A DNA stretch of 64,000 bases from Salinicola tamaricis (GCF_003006155.1 NZ_CP023559.1:1922001-1986000), one strand, 5' to 3'; counted from the stretch's first letter, positions 29,076 through 39,924 are shown. The notes: generated by a model not told the origin, from the sequence alone. A program made the numbers and translations.

Positions 29076-29289
29076 GGCGCCGTCTCGTCGGGTGAGTGGG
29101 AAGTGACCTCGTCGTAGCCAGGGGCATCGTCTTCATAGCGGCAGGCTCGATATGCATATCGGAAATCGAGATTGTCGCGCTAAACGGGGCCTCCGTTATA
29201 TTGATCGCGTTTCTTATGTCATTTCAAGTATAAGCGTGTGGCCGGAGACTCTGCTACGGCTGGCGCGCAGCGATTTTCGGGAGAACGGC

Positions 29290-30158
29290 ATGCAGCGTCT
29301 GATCATTTTCGGTATCGCCGGTTTCATCGCCCAACTGGTGGATGGGGCGATCGGCATGGGGTACGGGCTGACTTCTTCATCAATGCTGCTGGCGCTCGGG
29401 GTCACCCCGGCGATCGCTTCGGCCTCGATCCACATGGCCGAGGTGGCGACCACGGCGGCGTCGGGGACCGCCCACTGGCGCTTCGGCAACGTCGACCGTC
29501 GCCTGGTCAAGACCATGATGCTGCCGGGCGGCGTCGGTGCCTTCGTCGGCGCTTGCTTTCTCAGCAACGTGCCTGGCGATGCGATCAAGCCGGTGATCTC
29601 GCTCGGGCTGCTGCTGCTGGGGCTCTATATCATCGCCCGCTATCTGTTCGATCTGGCGTCGCGGCAGCCGCGCCGGAATGTCTCCCGCGCCAAGCTGATC
29701 CCGCTGTCGCTGGTCGCCGGCTTCTTCGACAGCGTCGGTGGCGGCGGTGGGGGCCAATCTCGACCCCCGTGCTGCTGGCCCACCGTGGCATCGAGGCGCG
29801 CAAGGTGGTGGGCTCGGTAGATACCAGCGAATTCTTCGTCACCGTGGCCGGCACGCTCGGCTTCGTGCTGGCGCTGGGGCTCGATGACATCAAACTGGCA
29901 GTGGGTGGCGGTGTTCGCCCTGAGCGGCCTCGCTGCGGCGCCGCTGGCGGCGTGGATCGTACGCCTGCTGCCGGCGCGCCTGCTGGCGGTGATCGTCGGC
30001 GGCGCCATCGTGGTGGTCAACGCACGCACGCTGCTCGGCGCGCTGGCGTACACGGCGAGCCCGCCACCCTGACGCTGGCCCTGCTGGTGCTGGGCTGGAT
30101 CGCACTGGTGGCGATGGCGGTGCGGCGTCATCGGGCCGGTGCGGCGGCGCTCTCCTGA
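29290..30158 (+). CDS. TauE/SafE family sulfite/organosulfonate exporter-like protein (three frameshifts)
   Basis: A membrane protein of about 289 residues with some eight helices. The N-terminal GIAGFIAQLVDGAIGMGYGL and the mid-protein GGGGGWGPISTPVLLAHRG carry the two family glycine-rich motifs. Frameshifts lie near 29752 (run of five Gs), 29893 and 30062; after each, the hydrophobic frame resumes (VGSVDTSEFFVTVAGTLGFV, VAVFALSGLAAAPLAAWIVR). The GGGAG ribosome site precedes the ATG. It probably exports a sulfur-containing anion; the exact substrate is not evident. Confidence 0.82.
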
Positions 30159-30179
30159 AACATCTGCCTTAGAAACACC

Positions 30180-31531
30180 CTAGGACGAGGCGCGGCGCGG
30201 CAGCACCAAGTTGAGCACGATCGGACGATCGCCCCGGGAATCAGGCCGGAGTCGATCAGCACGCCGATCTGCGCCGGCGCGGCGGCGTAGAGCCCTTTCT
30301 GCGCCGGCAGCCCGATCGCCACTGCCAGCGAGACCCCAACGATCAGCATGTTGCGCTTGTCGAAGGTCGCATGGGAGAGCATCTTGACCCGGCGCTGGCG
30401 ATCATGCCGAACATGATGACCACCGCGCCGCCGAGCACCGCGGCGGGAATCGCCGAGACCGTCGCGCCGTGCTTGGGCATCAGCCCGGCAGCGATCAGAA
30501 AGGCCCCGCCGATCGCCACCACGAAGCGGCTGGCGACGCCGGTAAAGGCCACCAGCCCCACGTTCTGGCTGAAGCTGATCTGCGGGAAGCCGCCGAACAG
30601 CGAGGCGAAGGTGCTGGCCAGGCCGTCCGCCATCACCCCGCCGGAGAGTTCACGCGGGGTGGCCTCGCGTTCGGCACCGCCGATTGCCGTCCCTGAGATG
30701 TCGCCGATCGACTCGGCGCAGGTCACCACCGCCATCAGCGCGATCGCCAGCATCGCCGTGGGGTCGAAGGTGATCCCCATCTGCAGCGGGATCGGTAGCT
30801 GGAACCAGGCCGCCTCGCCCACCCCCGAGAAGTCGAGCAGACCCAGCGGTGCCGCCGCCACGCAGCCGACCAGAATGCCGATCAGCACCGCCGCCTCGGA
30901 GAGAAAGCCGCGCCCGAACTGATGGAAGGCGACGGTGACCCCGAACACCAGCGCTGCCAGCAGCAGATGGGGGGGGCGCCGAAGTCCGCCGCACCGAATC
31001 CCCCGCCGACGTAGGAGAACCCCACCGGCAGCAGCAGCAGACCGATCAGCAGCACGAAGGTGCCCGACACCACCGGCGGAAAGAACACGCTCAGACGGCG
31101 GTAGAAACAGCCCACCGTGGCCATCGCCAGCCCGCCACCAGCGCGCCGCCGAACACCGCGGGCAAGCCCTGGGTGGTGGCGATGGGGATCATCACCGGCA
31201 CGAAACCGAAGCTGGTGCCCATGACGATCGGCAGGCGCGCGCCCACCGGCCCCAGGCCCAGCGTCTGCACCAGGGTGGCGACTCCGGCGACGAACATCGC
31301 CATCTGCACCAGGAACACCGTGTCGGCTCCCGAGAGCCCGGCGGCGCCCGCGATCACCAGCGGCACGGTGGCGTTGGCGACGAACATGGCGAGCACGTGC
31401 TGGATACCCAGCGGAATCGCTTTGCGCAGCGGCGGCAGGTAGTCGACATCGCGCAGACGCTCGGCGCCGGGAGCCTGCGGGTGGGAGGCGGTGGGGGAGC
31501 TGGGCGCGGGAGAAGCGCTGTCCTGGGTCAT
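30180..31531 (-). CDS. NCS2 family purine (xanthine/uric acid) permease (four frameshifts)
   Basis: A nucleobase-cation symporter-2 of about 450 residues. YLPPLRKAIPLGIQHVLAMF opens the first helix. IGTTFGFVP-like residues follow, and the NAT signature is QNVGLVAFTGV, whose T-G ending is seen in xanthine or uric acid carriers. TCAESIGDISGTA carries the conserved Glu. Frameshifts near 31130, 30960, 30400 and 30225 break the gene. The start at 31531 has GGAG at good spacing; an ATG at 31549 is also in frame. Confidence 0.87.
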
Positions 31532-31653
31532 CGTTGTCTCCGACGGCATTGTTGTTGGTGCTGACCTGATGGGGGCGGCAGCGCATTGGCGCGGTGCCCG
31601 GCTCCAATCTAGCGGTTTTGCCGGTCGATGTAGACTTTCGTTTTAGCGTCCAT

Positions 31654-31812
31654 GTCCAAATCCTCTGACGATGAGCGCCGGGGGCAGGGTAAAGCGAGGG
31701 TCCTTTGCCAGGGATGGCAAAGGTAGCGCCCAGGGAGGGGTTCACGGCGCCCTCGCGACGCCCTGCCGGCGGAGAAGCCCACGTCGTCTAGCGGCTGTGA
31801 CAGGCGCTTAGC
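31654..31812 (+). repeat. Dispersed 140-bp intergenic repeat, copy C
   Basis: Same orientation as copy B, with the identical central hairpin TTTGCCAGGGATGGCAAA and shared 3' block CACGTCGTCTAGCGG. It lies downstream of the YkvA-type gene (minus strand) and upstream of the NCS2 permease. Confidence 0.87.
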
Positions 31813-31838
31813 AGACCAGAGCCGGCGGCAGCAGGCCC

Positions 31839-32297
31839 TCAGGCCGGCGGTGACTCGGATGACTCGGGCCACCAGCGCGCCAGCACCGCGGCTGCCTGGC
31901 GCTCGACCTCTTCGTCGATATGATCGAGACCGCGACCAGTGCGCTGCCAGCACGCTGGCATCGTCGGTGAAGCCGACGCCGGCGATGACATCGGGAATCG
32001 CGTCCAGCGGCGAGATGAAGTAGCCCAGCGCGCCGATGATGGTCGACTTGGCCCAGATCGGGACGTCGGGGCGCTTGAGCACGAAGTAGAGCTGCAGCGA
32101 CTTGAGTGCCACGCCGCGTCCCGCACGGCTACCGAAACGGGCCAGCTTCGCCAGAAGCGTGTGTCGCTATAGGCCTCGGCATGCTCGATGACCACGGCGT
32201 CAGCGGCGGTTACGGGCGGGGGCGTGTCCTGGGCCGCCGCCGGCGTGGCGGGTTCGGCTGCCGGCGGCGTACGGGTGAAGCGGGGCAGGCGGGGCAT
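31839..32297 (-). CDS. YkvA (DUF1232) family protein (frameshifted twice)
   Basis: About 152 residues. A proline/alanine-rich N-terminus is followed by the DUF1232 core WAKSTIIGALGYFISPLDAI, PDVIAGVGFTDDASVLAA, the signature of YkvA proteins, small membrane-associated proteins of unknown role. The C-terminal helix HIDEEVERQAAAVLARWWPE completes it. Frameshifts near 32150 and 31930 split the gene. Confidence 0.8.
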   Translation of the reverse strand: MPRLPRFTRTPPAAEPATPAAAQDTPPPVTAADAVVIEHAEAYSDTRFWRSWPVSVAVRDAAWHSSRCSSTSCSSAPTSRSGPSRPSSARWATSSRRWTRFPMSSPASASPTMPACWQRTGRGLDHIDEEVERQAAAVLARWWPESSESPPA

Positions 32298-32404
32298 GGC
32301 TGGGTTTCCTCGTCGCGGGCGCTGAGAGGGTGTCTACACAATGTCTGCGCTCGCCGAATTGGTAAACGCCTCGGAGACCGGAGCTGTGATTCTAGCCAGG
32401 CGCC

Positions 32405-32434
32405 CCCGCCCGCGCCTAGACCCGCGCGGGCGGG
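32405..32434. terminator. GC hairpin downstream of the DUF1232 neighbour
   Basis: A perfect 10-bp stem (CCCGCCCGCG / CGCGGGCGGG) with a 10-base loop between two minus-strand genes. It lacks a T tract, so it is a weak terminator candidate. Confidence 0.4.
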
Positions 32435-32441
32435 TGTTGCC

Positions 32442-32717
32442 TCAACCCTTGACGCCGCCGGCAAAGTCCAGCGACAGCCGGATCGGGGTATCCAGCGGCA
32501 GCTTGACCACCGCCAGGGCGTGCTCGGTCATGCGGCGGATCAACTGCTCGTAGGCTTCACCGCCTTCGTCCTTGATCGCCTTGACCTGATTCTCCGAGAG
32601 ATTGTCGCTGCCCAGTTGGTTCTTCGCTGCGTGGCGCAGCGTCTCGCCGGTTTCGCCGGCGGCGAGCTGATGGAATTCGTCGCGATCCATACCGTCGTTG
32701 TGCAGTGTGATTTCCAT
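32442..32717 (-). CDS. Conserved small hypothetical protein, 91 residues
   Basis: MEITLHNDGMDRDEFHQLAA begins a mostly helical, acidic protein with EAYEQLIRRMTEHALAVVKL and IRLSLDFAGG at the C-terminus. I do not recognise the family. The ATG at 32717 follows a purine-rich AAGAGAGAG site. The frame stays open upstream to 33269, but that extension has no ribosome site and overlaps the divergent hydrolase gene. Function unknown. Confidence 0.65.
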   Translation of the reverse strand: MEITLHNDGMDRDEFHQLAAGETGETLRHAAKNQLGSDNLSENQVKAIKDEGGEAYEQLIRRMTEHALAVVKLPLDTPIRLSLDFAGGVKG

Positions 32718-32776
32718 ATCGCTCTCTCTTTTAACTGATGCATGACTTCCGTGTGTGGCTTGCGCCGTCGTGTCGA

Positions 32777-32794
32777 GCGGCGTCGCGACGCCGC
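32777..32794. promoter_or_regulatory. Perfect 18-bp GC palindrome in a divergent promoter region
   Basis: GCGGCGTCGCGACGCCGC is fully self-complementary and sits in the 291-bp gap between the divergent hypothetical gene and the isochorismatase gene. It could be an operator or an RNA hairpin. Nothing else convincing was seen in this gap. Confidence 0.4.
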
Positions 32795-33008
32795 CCACGC
32801 TACACAACGTAGAAGCCGGGCGGGCAGGGCACAACTCGCGTGTCGCCGGCGCTGATCTGGCGGCGCGTGTCGGACCCCGTGGCGCCTGAGGAAGAGACGT
32901 CCGAAAATGTCCGTTATCGGGGCGCCGCTGCCCTCGTGGTCGGCACGGACGCGGCGCTAGTCTGAACGCTCCGGCCGCTTCGGCTCTATCCTGTTCGAGG
33001 AGTTCCTC

Positions 33009-33575
33009 ATGTTCGCCACCGCCCTGCTGCTGATCGATGTTCAGGCCTCCTTTCCCGCTCGCGATTACTGGGACGAGGCACTCGCCGAGCGCTGGCGCCC
33101 GCACCAGCGCCGCCTGCTCGACCTCGCCCGCGAAACCGGCGTGCCGCTGGTGCGTATCTTCCACCAGGCGCCGGGCAGCGCGACACCCTTCGACCCTACG
33201 AGTGGCCTGATTCGTCCGCTGGCCGGCTTCGACGATGACGCCGCCGTCACCTTCCACAAGACCGCGCACAACGCCTTCAGCGATACCGGGCTGGAGCGCT
33301 GGCTACGGCTCAATCGCATCGAACGCCTGGCGATCAGCGGCATCCGTACCGAGCAGTGCTGTGAAACCACGGCGCGGGTCGGCTCGGACCTGGGCTTCGC
33401 GATCGATTTCGTCAGCGCGGCAACGCTGACTTTCCCCATGTCCCGTGCCGGGCGCACCTGGAGCGCCGAGGAGATTCGCGCGCGTACCGAGCTGGTGCTC
33501 GAGGGGCGATTCGCGCGCATCGTCGATGTCGACATGCTGGCCGCGGAGTGGCGCGGCGCAAGCGAGGTCGCGTGA
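33009..33575 (+). CDS. Isochorismatase-family cysteine hydrolase
   Basis: A 188-residue alpha/beta hydrolase of the isochorismatase-like fold. The triad is visible: Asp in LLIDVQASF near residue 9, Lys in TFHKTAHNAF near residue 83 and Cys in RTEQCCETTARVG near residue 117. Such enzymes cleave amides or carbamoyl groups (nicotinamidase, N-carbamoyl hydrolases); substrate unknown. It overlaps the following GlxA-type regulator start by four bases (GTGA), suggesting a joint transcript in which the regulator controls its partner. Confidence 0.88.
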   Translation: MFATALLLIDVQASFPARDYWDEALAERWRPHQRRLLDLARETGVPLVRIFHQAPGSATPFDPTSGLIRPLAGFDDDAAVTFHKTAHNAFSDTGLERWLRLNRIERLAISGIRTEQCCETTARVGSDLGFAIDFVSAATLTFPMSRAGRTWSAEEIRARTELVLEGRFARIVDVDMLAAEWRGASEVA

Positions 33576-34588
33576 GCGCGGTGGTAGCGGGCGCGGATCT
33601 TCGGGTCGGGGTGCTGATGCTGCCCGGTCAGGTGCCGCTGGACCTGGCCGGGCCGTTGCAGGTGCTGCTCAGCGCCGTGCAGTTGGGCGCGCCGCTGGCG
33701 CTGCGCTTCTTCGGCCCGCAGGCGTCGCTGCCGTGGCTGGGGCCGCTGGCCCTGACGGGCATCGAGGCGTTGCCCGAGGCGCCGCTGGCGCTCGACCTGC
33801 TGGTGGTGCCGGGGCAGTACCGGGCGCATATCGACAGCGCGCTGCAGCACCACGCCGGCGACTGGCTGCGGCAGCAGGCGCCCGCTTGCCGCACCCTGAT
33901 GGCGGTCTGCTCCGGGGCGCTGCTGCTGGCGGCGACGGGGCTGCTCGATGGTCGCCGCTGTACCACGCATCACAGCCTGCTCGATGAGCTGCGCCGGCTG
34001 GCGCCGTTGGCCCGGGTGCGCGGCGACTGCATCTTCGTCGAGGATGGCCGCTATCTCACCAGCGCCGGGATCTCCACCGGCATCGATACCATGCTGCACT
34101 GGCTGGCGCTCAATCAGGGGCAGCGTCTGGCTCAGCAGGTGGCGCGGGAACTGGTGATCTACTGGCGGCGCAGCGGTCAGGAGCCCCAGCTCGGCATCTG
34201 GCTGGAGGGCCGCAATCACGTCGGGACACGCATTCATCGGCTGCAGGATGCGCTCGCCGCCGATCTCGCCCGGCCCTGGACGCTTGAGGAGATGGCGCGT
34301 GTCGCCACCCTCGGCGAGCGCCAGCTGCGGCGGCGCTTCGGCGCCCTGACCGGGTTCTCGCTGGGCGACTATCTGGCGCGTCTGCGCCTCCAGCAGGCGC
34401 GCCAGCTGATGTGCGAGACCGACTGGAGCCTGGCGTGTATCGCCGAGCGCAGCGGATTCGGCGATGATCGACAGCTGCGACGGGTATGGCAGCGCTTCGA
34501 GCCAGGCTCTCCCGCAGCCTGGCGCCGGGCACAGCGCCAGACCGCCGATCTCGCGCGCGGCATCGACGCTGATCAGCGCCAGGAATAA
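33572..34588 (+). CDS. GlxA/FtrA-type AraC regulator with DJ-1/PfpI domain
   Basis: About 338 residues. The N-terminal class-I glutamine-amidotransferase-like (DJ-1/PfpI) domain contains LDLAGPLQVL and CRTLMAVCSGALLLAATGLL, with the nucleophile-elbow cysteine kept. The C-terminal AraC/XylS domain has two helix-turn-helix motifs (WTLEEMARVATLGERQLRRR and CIAERSGFGDDRQLRRVWQR). The probable GTG start at 33572 overlaps the isochorismatase stop; an in-frame ATG lies at 33548. Confidence 0.9.
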   Translation: MSAVVAGADLRVGVLMLPGQVPLDLAGPLQVLLSAVQLGAPLALRFFGPQASLPWLGPLALTGIEALPEAPLALDLLVVPGQYRAHIDSALQHHAGDWLRQQAPACRTLMAVCSGALLLAATGLLDGRRCTTHHSLLDELRRLAPLARVRGDCIFVEDGRYLTSAGISTGIDTMLHWLALNQGQRLAQQVARELVIYWRRSGQEPQLGIWLEGRNHVGTRIHRLQDALAADLARPWTLEEMARVATLGERQLRRRFGALTGFSLGDYLARLRLQQARQLMCETDWSLACIAERSGFGDDRQLRRVWQRFEPGSPAAWRRAQRQTADLARGIDADQRQE

Positions 34589-34666
34589 CGTGAGCGCTGG
34601 CCGGCGTCGACGGCTCCCGGACGCGTCGCCGTATCTCTACCGCCTATCCATCGAGAGGAGTCCGTC

Positions 34667-35089
34667 ATGCTCGCTGATACCCCCGAACCGCCGTACTACG
34701 CGGTCATCTTCACCTCGCTGATGAGTGACGATACGGCAGGCTACGCGGCCATGGCGGATCGGATGCTGACGCTGGCTCAAGCCCAGTCCGGCTTCCTGGG
34801 CGTCGAATCGGCGCGCGAGGAGATTGGGATCACCGTTTCCTACTGGGCCGATCTCGACGCAATCCGCGCGTGGAAGCGTGACATCGACCACCGAGAGGCC
34901 CAGCGCCTGGGGCGGGAGCGCTGGTACGCGGCCTATCGCACGCGTATCGCCCGGGTCGAGCGCGACTATGGTTCAGCAGAGCAGGGTTCAGCAGAGCAGG
35001 GCTCAGCAGAGAAGGGGTTGGAAGAGAACGGGTCAAACGTCCAAGGGGCGGATGAGCAGGATCGAGCCGGGCATGGTCGAGGCGGCTGA
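34667..35089 (+). CDS. Antibiotic-biosynthesis-monooxygenase-like (ABM) domain protein
   Basis: A 140-residue protein. Residues 8-100 form a ferredoxin-like ABM domain (YYAVIFTSLMSDDTAGYAAM, FLGVESAREEIGITVSYWAD, WKRDIDHREAQRLGRERWYA), the fold of small cofactor-free monooxygenases and haem-degrading enzymes. The last 40 residues are a low-complexity acidic tail with GSAEQ repeats encoded by 15-bp tandem repeats, absent from typical family members. The start has GAGGAG upstream. Function is likely quinone or small-molecule oxidation, unproven. Confidence 0.8.
   Translation: MLADTPEPPYYAVIFTSLMSDDTAGYAAMADRMLTLAQAQSGFLGVESAREEIGITVSYWADLDAIRAWKRDIDHREAQRLGRERWYAAYRTRIARVERDYGSAEQGSAEQGSAEKGLEENGSNVQGADEQDRAGHGRGG
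34970..35014 (+). repeat. 15-bp tandem repeat inside the ABM gene tail
   Basis: Three units of about GGTTCAGCAGAGCAG encode GSAEQ-GSAEQ-GSAEK. An in-frame repeat of this type can change copy number by slippage without breaking the gene. Confidence 0.85.
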
Positions 35090-35252
35090 GCGCTGTTGAT
35101 CGATTCTCGGAGTTTTGATCAAGCATCGTGGATTTTCGTCGATAGTGGCTCTTCGTTTAATACTTTAGTCTAGCCGGCACGCTAGAGCTGCCGCGCTCCT
35201 CGTCTTCGACCACCGCGGCCGTTCTGTACTGTCACTTCTGGAGACTGCCGTC

Positions 35253-36478
35253 ATGTCGACTCCCTTGCCCACTGCCCAGCCAGCGCCACCCTCGCGCTGG
35301 TTCGCGGTACTCGCCCTCACCCTGGGCGTGTTCAGCCTGGTGATGGCAGAGTTTCTGCCGGCCAGCCTGCTCACCCCGATGGCGGACTCGCTGGCGATCA
35401 GCGAGGGCCAGGCGGGGCAGGCCGTCACGGTGACGGCGGTGGTCGCGCTGCTCTCCGGCCTGCTGGTGACCGCGGTGACCCAGCGACTCGATCGCCGCCA
35501 CGTGCTGCTGGCATTCTCGCTGCTGATGATCGCCGCCAACCTGGTCGTGGCGTTCGCCCCCGGCCTGGCCTGGCTGCTGCTCGGCCGGGTCCTGCTGGGA
35601 ATCGCGCTGGGCGGATTCTGGGCGCTCTCCGCCGCTACCGTCATGCGACTGGTACCAGAGCACGACGTGCCGCGGGCGCTATCGCTGCTGTTCGCCGGTG
35701 TCCCCATCGCCACCATCAGTGCTGCGGCGCTGGGCAGCTATCTCGGCGATCTGTTCGGCTGGCGTAACGTCTTTCTGCTCGCGACGGCGATCTCGGTAGC
35801 GACGCTGATCTTCCAGTACGTCACCTTGCCGCGCATGACGCCGGAGCGTCCCACGCCGCTCGGCACGCTGGTCAGCGTGATGAAACGACCGGGCATGATG
35901 GTCGGTATCGTCGCCATCCTGCTGGTGTTCTGTGGCCATTTCGCTTTCTTTACCTATGTTCGTCCGTTTCTCGAGGGCGTCTCGCACATGGGGATCAATG
36001 CGCTCTCATCGACCCTTCTGGCGTTCGGGGTGGCCAACTTCGTCGGGACCCTGGCCGCGGGGTATCTGCTCGAGCGCAGCCTGCGTCTGACGTTGCTGCT
36101 GATGCCCCTGGTCATGGGCTCGCTGGGCTGGTTGCTGGCAACGCTGGGCGGCTTCTCGATGGGGACCGATGCCCTCATGGTCGCGCTGTGGGCTTCGCTT
36201 TCGGTGCCGTGCCGGTGGCCTGGTCGACCTGGATCACCCGTGTCGTGCCGGATGAAGCCGAGAGTGGCGGCGGCCTGATCGTGGCTTCGATCCAGCTGGC
36301 GATCGCCCTGGGCGCTGCCGTGGGGGGCGTGGTCTTCGGCATCGGCGGCGTGCTGGCCGTCTGCGCCACCGCCGGCACCCTGCTGCTGGCCGGCGCGGCG
36401 CTGGTGCTGGCGGGGGTGAAGACGCGGCCGGTGGCCGCCTCCGTGGAGTGCAGCGCGCAGGGCTCGGCATGTGGCTGA
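35253..36478 (+). CDS. nepI: NepI-like purine ribonucleoside efflux MFS transporter (frameshifted)
   Basis: A 12-helix major facilitator of about 408 residues. FLPASLLTPMADSLAISEGQ, GQAVTVTAVVALLSGLLVTA, GRVLLGIALGGFWALSAATV and CGHFAFFTYVRPFLEGV closely match E. coli NepI, which exports inosine and related nucleosides. VPVAWSTWITRVVPDEAE near the end matches too. One frameshift near 36190 separates the last two or three helices. The upstream NCS2 purine permease 4 kb away is the import counterpart, a loose functional link. Confidence 0.85.
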
Positions 36479-36551
36479 GCATGGCGCGCGGTGACGCTCT
36501 CCGCTGGCCGCCGGCGCGCAGACGGGCGGTCGGTGAGTCAGCGTGGGCCTG

Positions 36552-37879
36552 TCAGTCGGTGTCCGGCGTCGTGCGTGACGCTCGCTTTTCGGCATACATG
36601 GCCTGATCGGCCCGGCGCAGCAACGCCTCGGCGCTGGTGCCATCCCGCGGATAGACCGCGACACCGATGCTCACGCCCACCTGTAGACGCTGGCCCGAGA
36701 CGTCGAATGGCTGGCGCAGCGCGTGGCGCAGTGTCGCCGCCACGCGCTCGGCCTCTGCCGGCGCACGCAGATTCTGGAGAAGTACGGCGAACTCGTCCCC
36801 TCCCAGGCGGGCCACGAGGCTGGATTCGCGGACAGCGTGGCACAGGCGCCGGGCAGCGAGTTCGAGCAACGTATCGCCCAGCGCGTGGCCGTGTGTATCG
36901 TTGATGCGCTTGAAGCCATCCAGATCGAGATAGAGCACCGCCAGGTGGTTCGGGGGCACGCCGGGCAGCGCCAGCGCTGCACGTAGCCGTTCGTGGAAGG
37001 CTTCGCGGTTGGCCAGGCCGGTGAGCCCGTCGTAGCGGGCCATGTACTCCAGACGCTGGAACAGGCGCTTGCGCACGATCGCCTGGGCCACCTGGATCGA
37101 GACGAACTGCAGCAGGTCGCGGTCCTCTTCGTCGTAGGACTGGCTGTCGTCGTAGCTTTTCACCACCAGCGCGCCGATGGTGCGGTCGGCGCTCTTGAGC
37201 GGTACGCCCAGCCAGGAGTGCGCGCCGTCCCTGTCCAGCAGCTCACGCGCTGCGCCTGCCGTCAGCGCCTCGGTCTGGGCCGGTAGCAACAGCTCACGAC
37301 CATGGCGGATGACCTGGCCACACAGGGTATCGGCGCTCATGGGCGGCGGCGCCCCCGGGGCGGCGCGCTCATCGACATGGTAGAGATAGCTCAGCGCGTC
37401 GCGGTCGACCTCATTCAGCGCGACCGCGAAATTCTCTGCCGGCATGAGCGTGCTGATGATGGCGTGGATACGTGCCGCCAGATCCGTCAGGTCGGCCGAC
37501 AGGTGCGCCGCTTCCGAGATCGCATAGACTGCCGCCTGGCGCTGCTGGGCCTGCTTGAGCGCGGTCACGTCGCGGGCCACGCCGATGCGTACCCCGTCGG
37601 CTTGTGACCAGCGTGCCGTCCACATGATATGCGCGATCCCGCCATCCTTGCGGCGGTAACGGTTCTCGAAATGGGTCTCGATGCCGCCGTGCATCACCCG
37701 CTCGGCGGCGGCGCGGGTACGCTCGCGATCCTCCTCGTGGACCAGATCGAGCATGCGCATGCCGACCATCTCTTCCGGCGTATAGCCAAAGATCCGCTCA
37801 CACGCCGCGCTCACCGACACGAAGCGCCCTCCGCGCTGACGACGCAGATCGCGTCCAGCAGCAAATCGGCATAAACCAT
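36552..37879 (-). CDS. PAS-GAF-GGDEF diguanylate cyclase (frameshifted)
   Basis: About 443 residues. The PAS domain includes [25 protein letters not shown] and the PAC segment [20 protein letters not shown]. The GAF domain spans about 135-285. The GGDEF domain ends the protein with [38 protein letters not shown] and the intact GGDEF catalytic loop. No EAL domain is present, so it should synthesise cyclic di-GMP. A frameshift near 37828 splits off the first 17 residues. It is divergent from pgm. Confidence 0.9.
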
Positions 37880-38149
37880 GCAGCCCCTCGCAAAATCTGG
37901 CAGGCCCGTGGCCCGAATGGCACCGGGCCAGCCCGCGACGTGACACCCCGCTCGGACACGACCTGCACGCGATGCGCGCAAGCCAAACGTAAGCCAATGC
38001 TCCTCTCGCCGGGGTTGGTAGGCAGTGTAGAGGAGTTGCCCGGGCCGCGGGGAGTCTTGCTTGTCGGCTGGCGACAGTGGTCTGCTATAGGGAATCTGGC
38101 CGGCGCGTGCGTGTCAGACCCTATCCCAGGCCATCGAAAGGAACCGACG

Positions 38150-39815
38150 ATGAGTATCGACCCCCAGGCAGGACGCTTGCCGGACCCGCACAGCCTCGCC
38201 AACCTGCCGCGGCTGGTTTCGCGCTACTACAGCGAGCGCCCCGACGCCCATGATCCCGCCCAGCAGGTCGCCTTCGGCACCTCCGGCCACCGCGGCTCGT
38301 CGCTCAAGCGGAGCTTCAACGAGTGGCACATCCTGGCCACGACCCAGGCGATCTGCGAATACCGCGAGGCCCAGGGCATCGATGGGCCGCTGTTCATCGG
38401 CATGGATACCCACGCGCTATCCGAGCCGGCGTTCGTCTCCGCGCTCGAGGTGCTCGCCGCCAACCATGTGGCGGTGCGTATCGACGCCGGCTGCGAGGCG
38501 ACCGGCTTCGAGCCCGGCTACACGCCGACACCGGCGATCTCCAACGCCATCCTTTTCTACAACCAGGGCCGCCACCACGGCCTGGCCGACGGCATCGTCA
38601 TCACCCCGTCGCACAATCCGCCGGTGGATGGCGGTTTCAAGTACAACCCGACCAACGGCGGCCCGGCCGATACCGGGGTCACCCAGTGGATTCAGGCACG
38701 CGCCAACGAGCACCTCGCCGAGGGCCTGCGTCAGGTCCAGCGGGTGAGCTATGCCGAAGCGCTGGCGGCGCCGACCACCCAGCGTTTCGACTATATCGAG
38801 AGCTATGTCGGTGGCCTCGACAAGGTCATCGACATGGCGGCGATCCGTGACTCAGGGCTCACCTTCGGGGTCGACCCGCTGGGCGGTGCCGGGGTGCACT
38901 ACTGGCCGCGGATCGCCGAGAAGTACGACCTGCCGCTGGAGGTGCTGTCGACCACGGTCGACCCCACCTTCCGCTTCATGCGCGTGGACTGGGACGGCAA
39001 GATCCGCATGGACTGCTCCTCACCTCACGCCATGGCCGGGCTGATCGAGAACAAGGATCGCTTCGACGTCTCCTTCGCCTGCGATACCGACCACGACCGC
39101 CACGGTATCGTCGCCCGCTCCACTGGGCTTTTGAACCCCAACCACTATCTCGCCGTGGCCATCGAGTATCTGTTCACCCACCGCCCGCACTGGGGCGACC
39201 AGGCCGCCATCGGCAAGACGCTGGTGTCGTCGTCGATGATCGATCGTGTTGCCGAGGGCCTGGGGCGCGAGGTCACCGAAGTGCCGGTGGGCTTCAAGTG
39301 GTTCGTCGATGGCCTGATCGAGGGTAGTCTCGGCTTTGGCGGCGAGGGAGTCCGCGGGGGCCTCCTTCCTGACCCTGGAGGGCCAGCCCTGGTCGACCGA
39401 CAAGGATGGCATCATCCTCGGCCTGCTCGCCGCCGAGATCACCGCGGTCACCGGGCAGGACCCGGGGGAGCGCTACCGGGCGCTGACCGAGCGCTACGGC
39501 GCGCCGGTCTACCAGCGTGTCGATGCGCCGGCCACGCGTGAACAGAAGGCCCGGCTGGGCAAGCTGTCGCCGGAGCAGGTCACCGCCGAGACGCTGGCCG
39601 GCCACCCGATCATCCGCAAGCTGACCGAGGCGCCGGGCAACGGTGCTGCCATCGGCGGACTCAAGGTGGTCACCGAGGCGGGCTGGTTCGCCGCGCGCCC
39701 CTCGGGCACCGAGGATGTCTACAAGATCTACGCCGAGAGCTTCGAGGGCGATGCGCATCTCGCGCGTATCCAGCAAGAAGCCAAGGCGCTGGTCGACGCC
39801 GTGCTGGCGGGCTGA
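38150..39815 (+). CDS. pgm: Alpha-D-glucose phosphomutase (frameshifted)
   Basis: A phosphoglucomutase of about 555 residues interconverting glucose 1- and 6-phosphate. The substrate loop is [20 protein letters not shown]; the catalytic Ser is in [20 protein letters not shown]; the Mg site is [13 protein letters not shown]; and the phosphate site [15 protein letters not shown] ends it. One extra G near 39348 (GAGGGAG) shifts the frame before [20 protein letters not shown]. The start ATG at 38150 follows AAGGAACC. It supplies glucose 1-phosphate for glycogen, trehalose or glucosylglycerol synthesis. Confidence 0.94.
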
Positions 39816-39862
39816 GCCCGCGTGCACCGGTGGCGGCCACGCCGCCGCCGTTGCCGCCCCTT

Positions 39863-39924
39863 CGATATGTGGTCTGAGACGATGTGTGGTCTGGACGATG
39901 TGTGGTCTGACGATGTGTGGCCTG
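39863..39924. repeat. Short tandem repeat, about four 15-bp units
   Basis: Degenerate copies of GACGATGTGTGGTCT between pgm and the first chemoreceptor gene, ending about 40 bases before its sigma-28 promoter. Confidence 0.75.

Noticed and set aside
39863..39924. CRISPR-like spaced repeats
   Set aside because: Units are adjacent with no spacers, degenerate, and there are no cas genes nearby; it is a plain tandem repeat.
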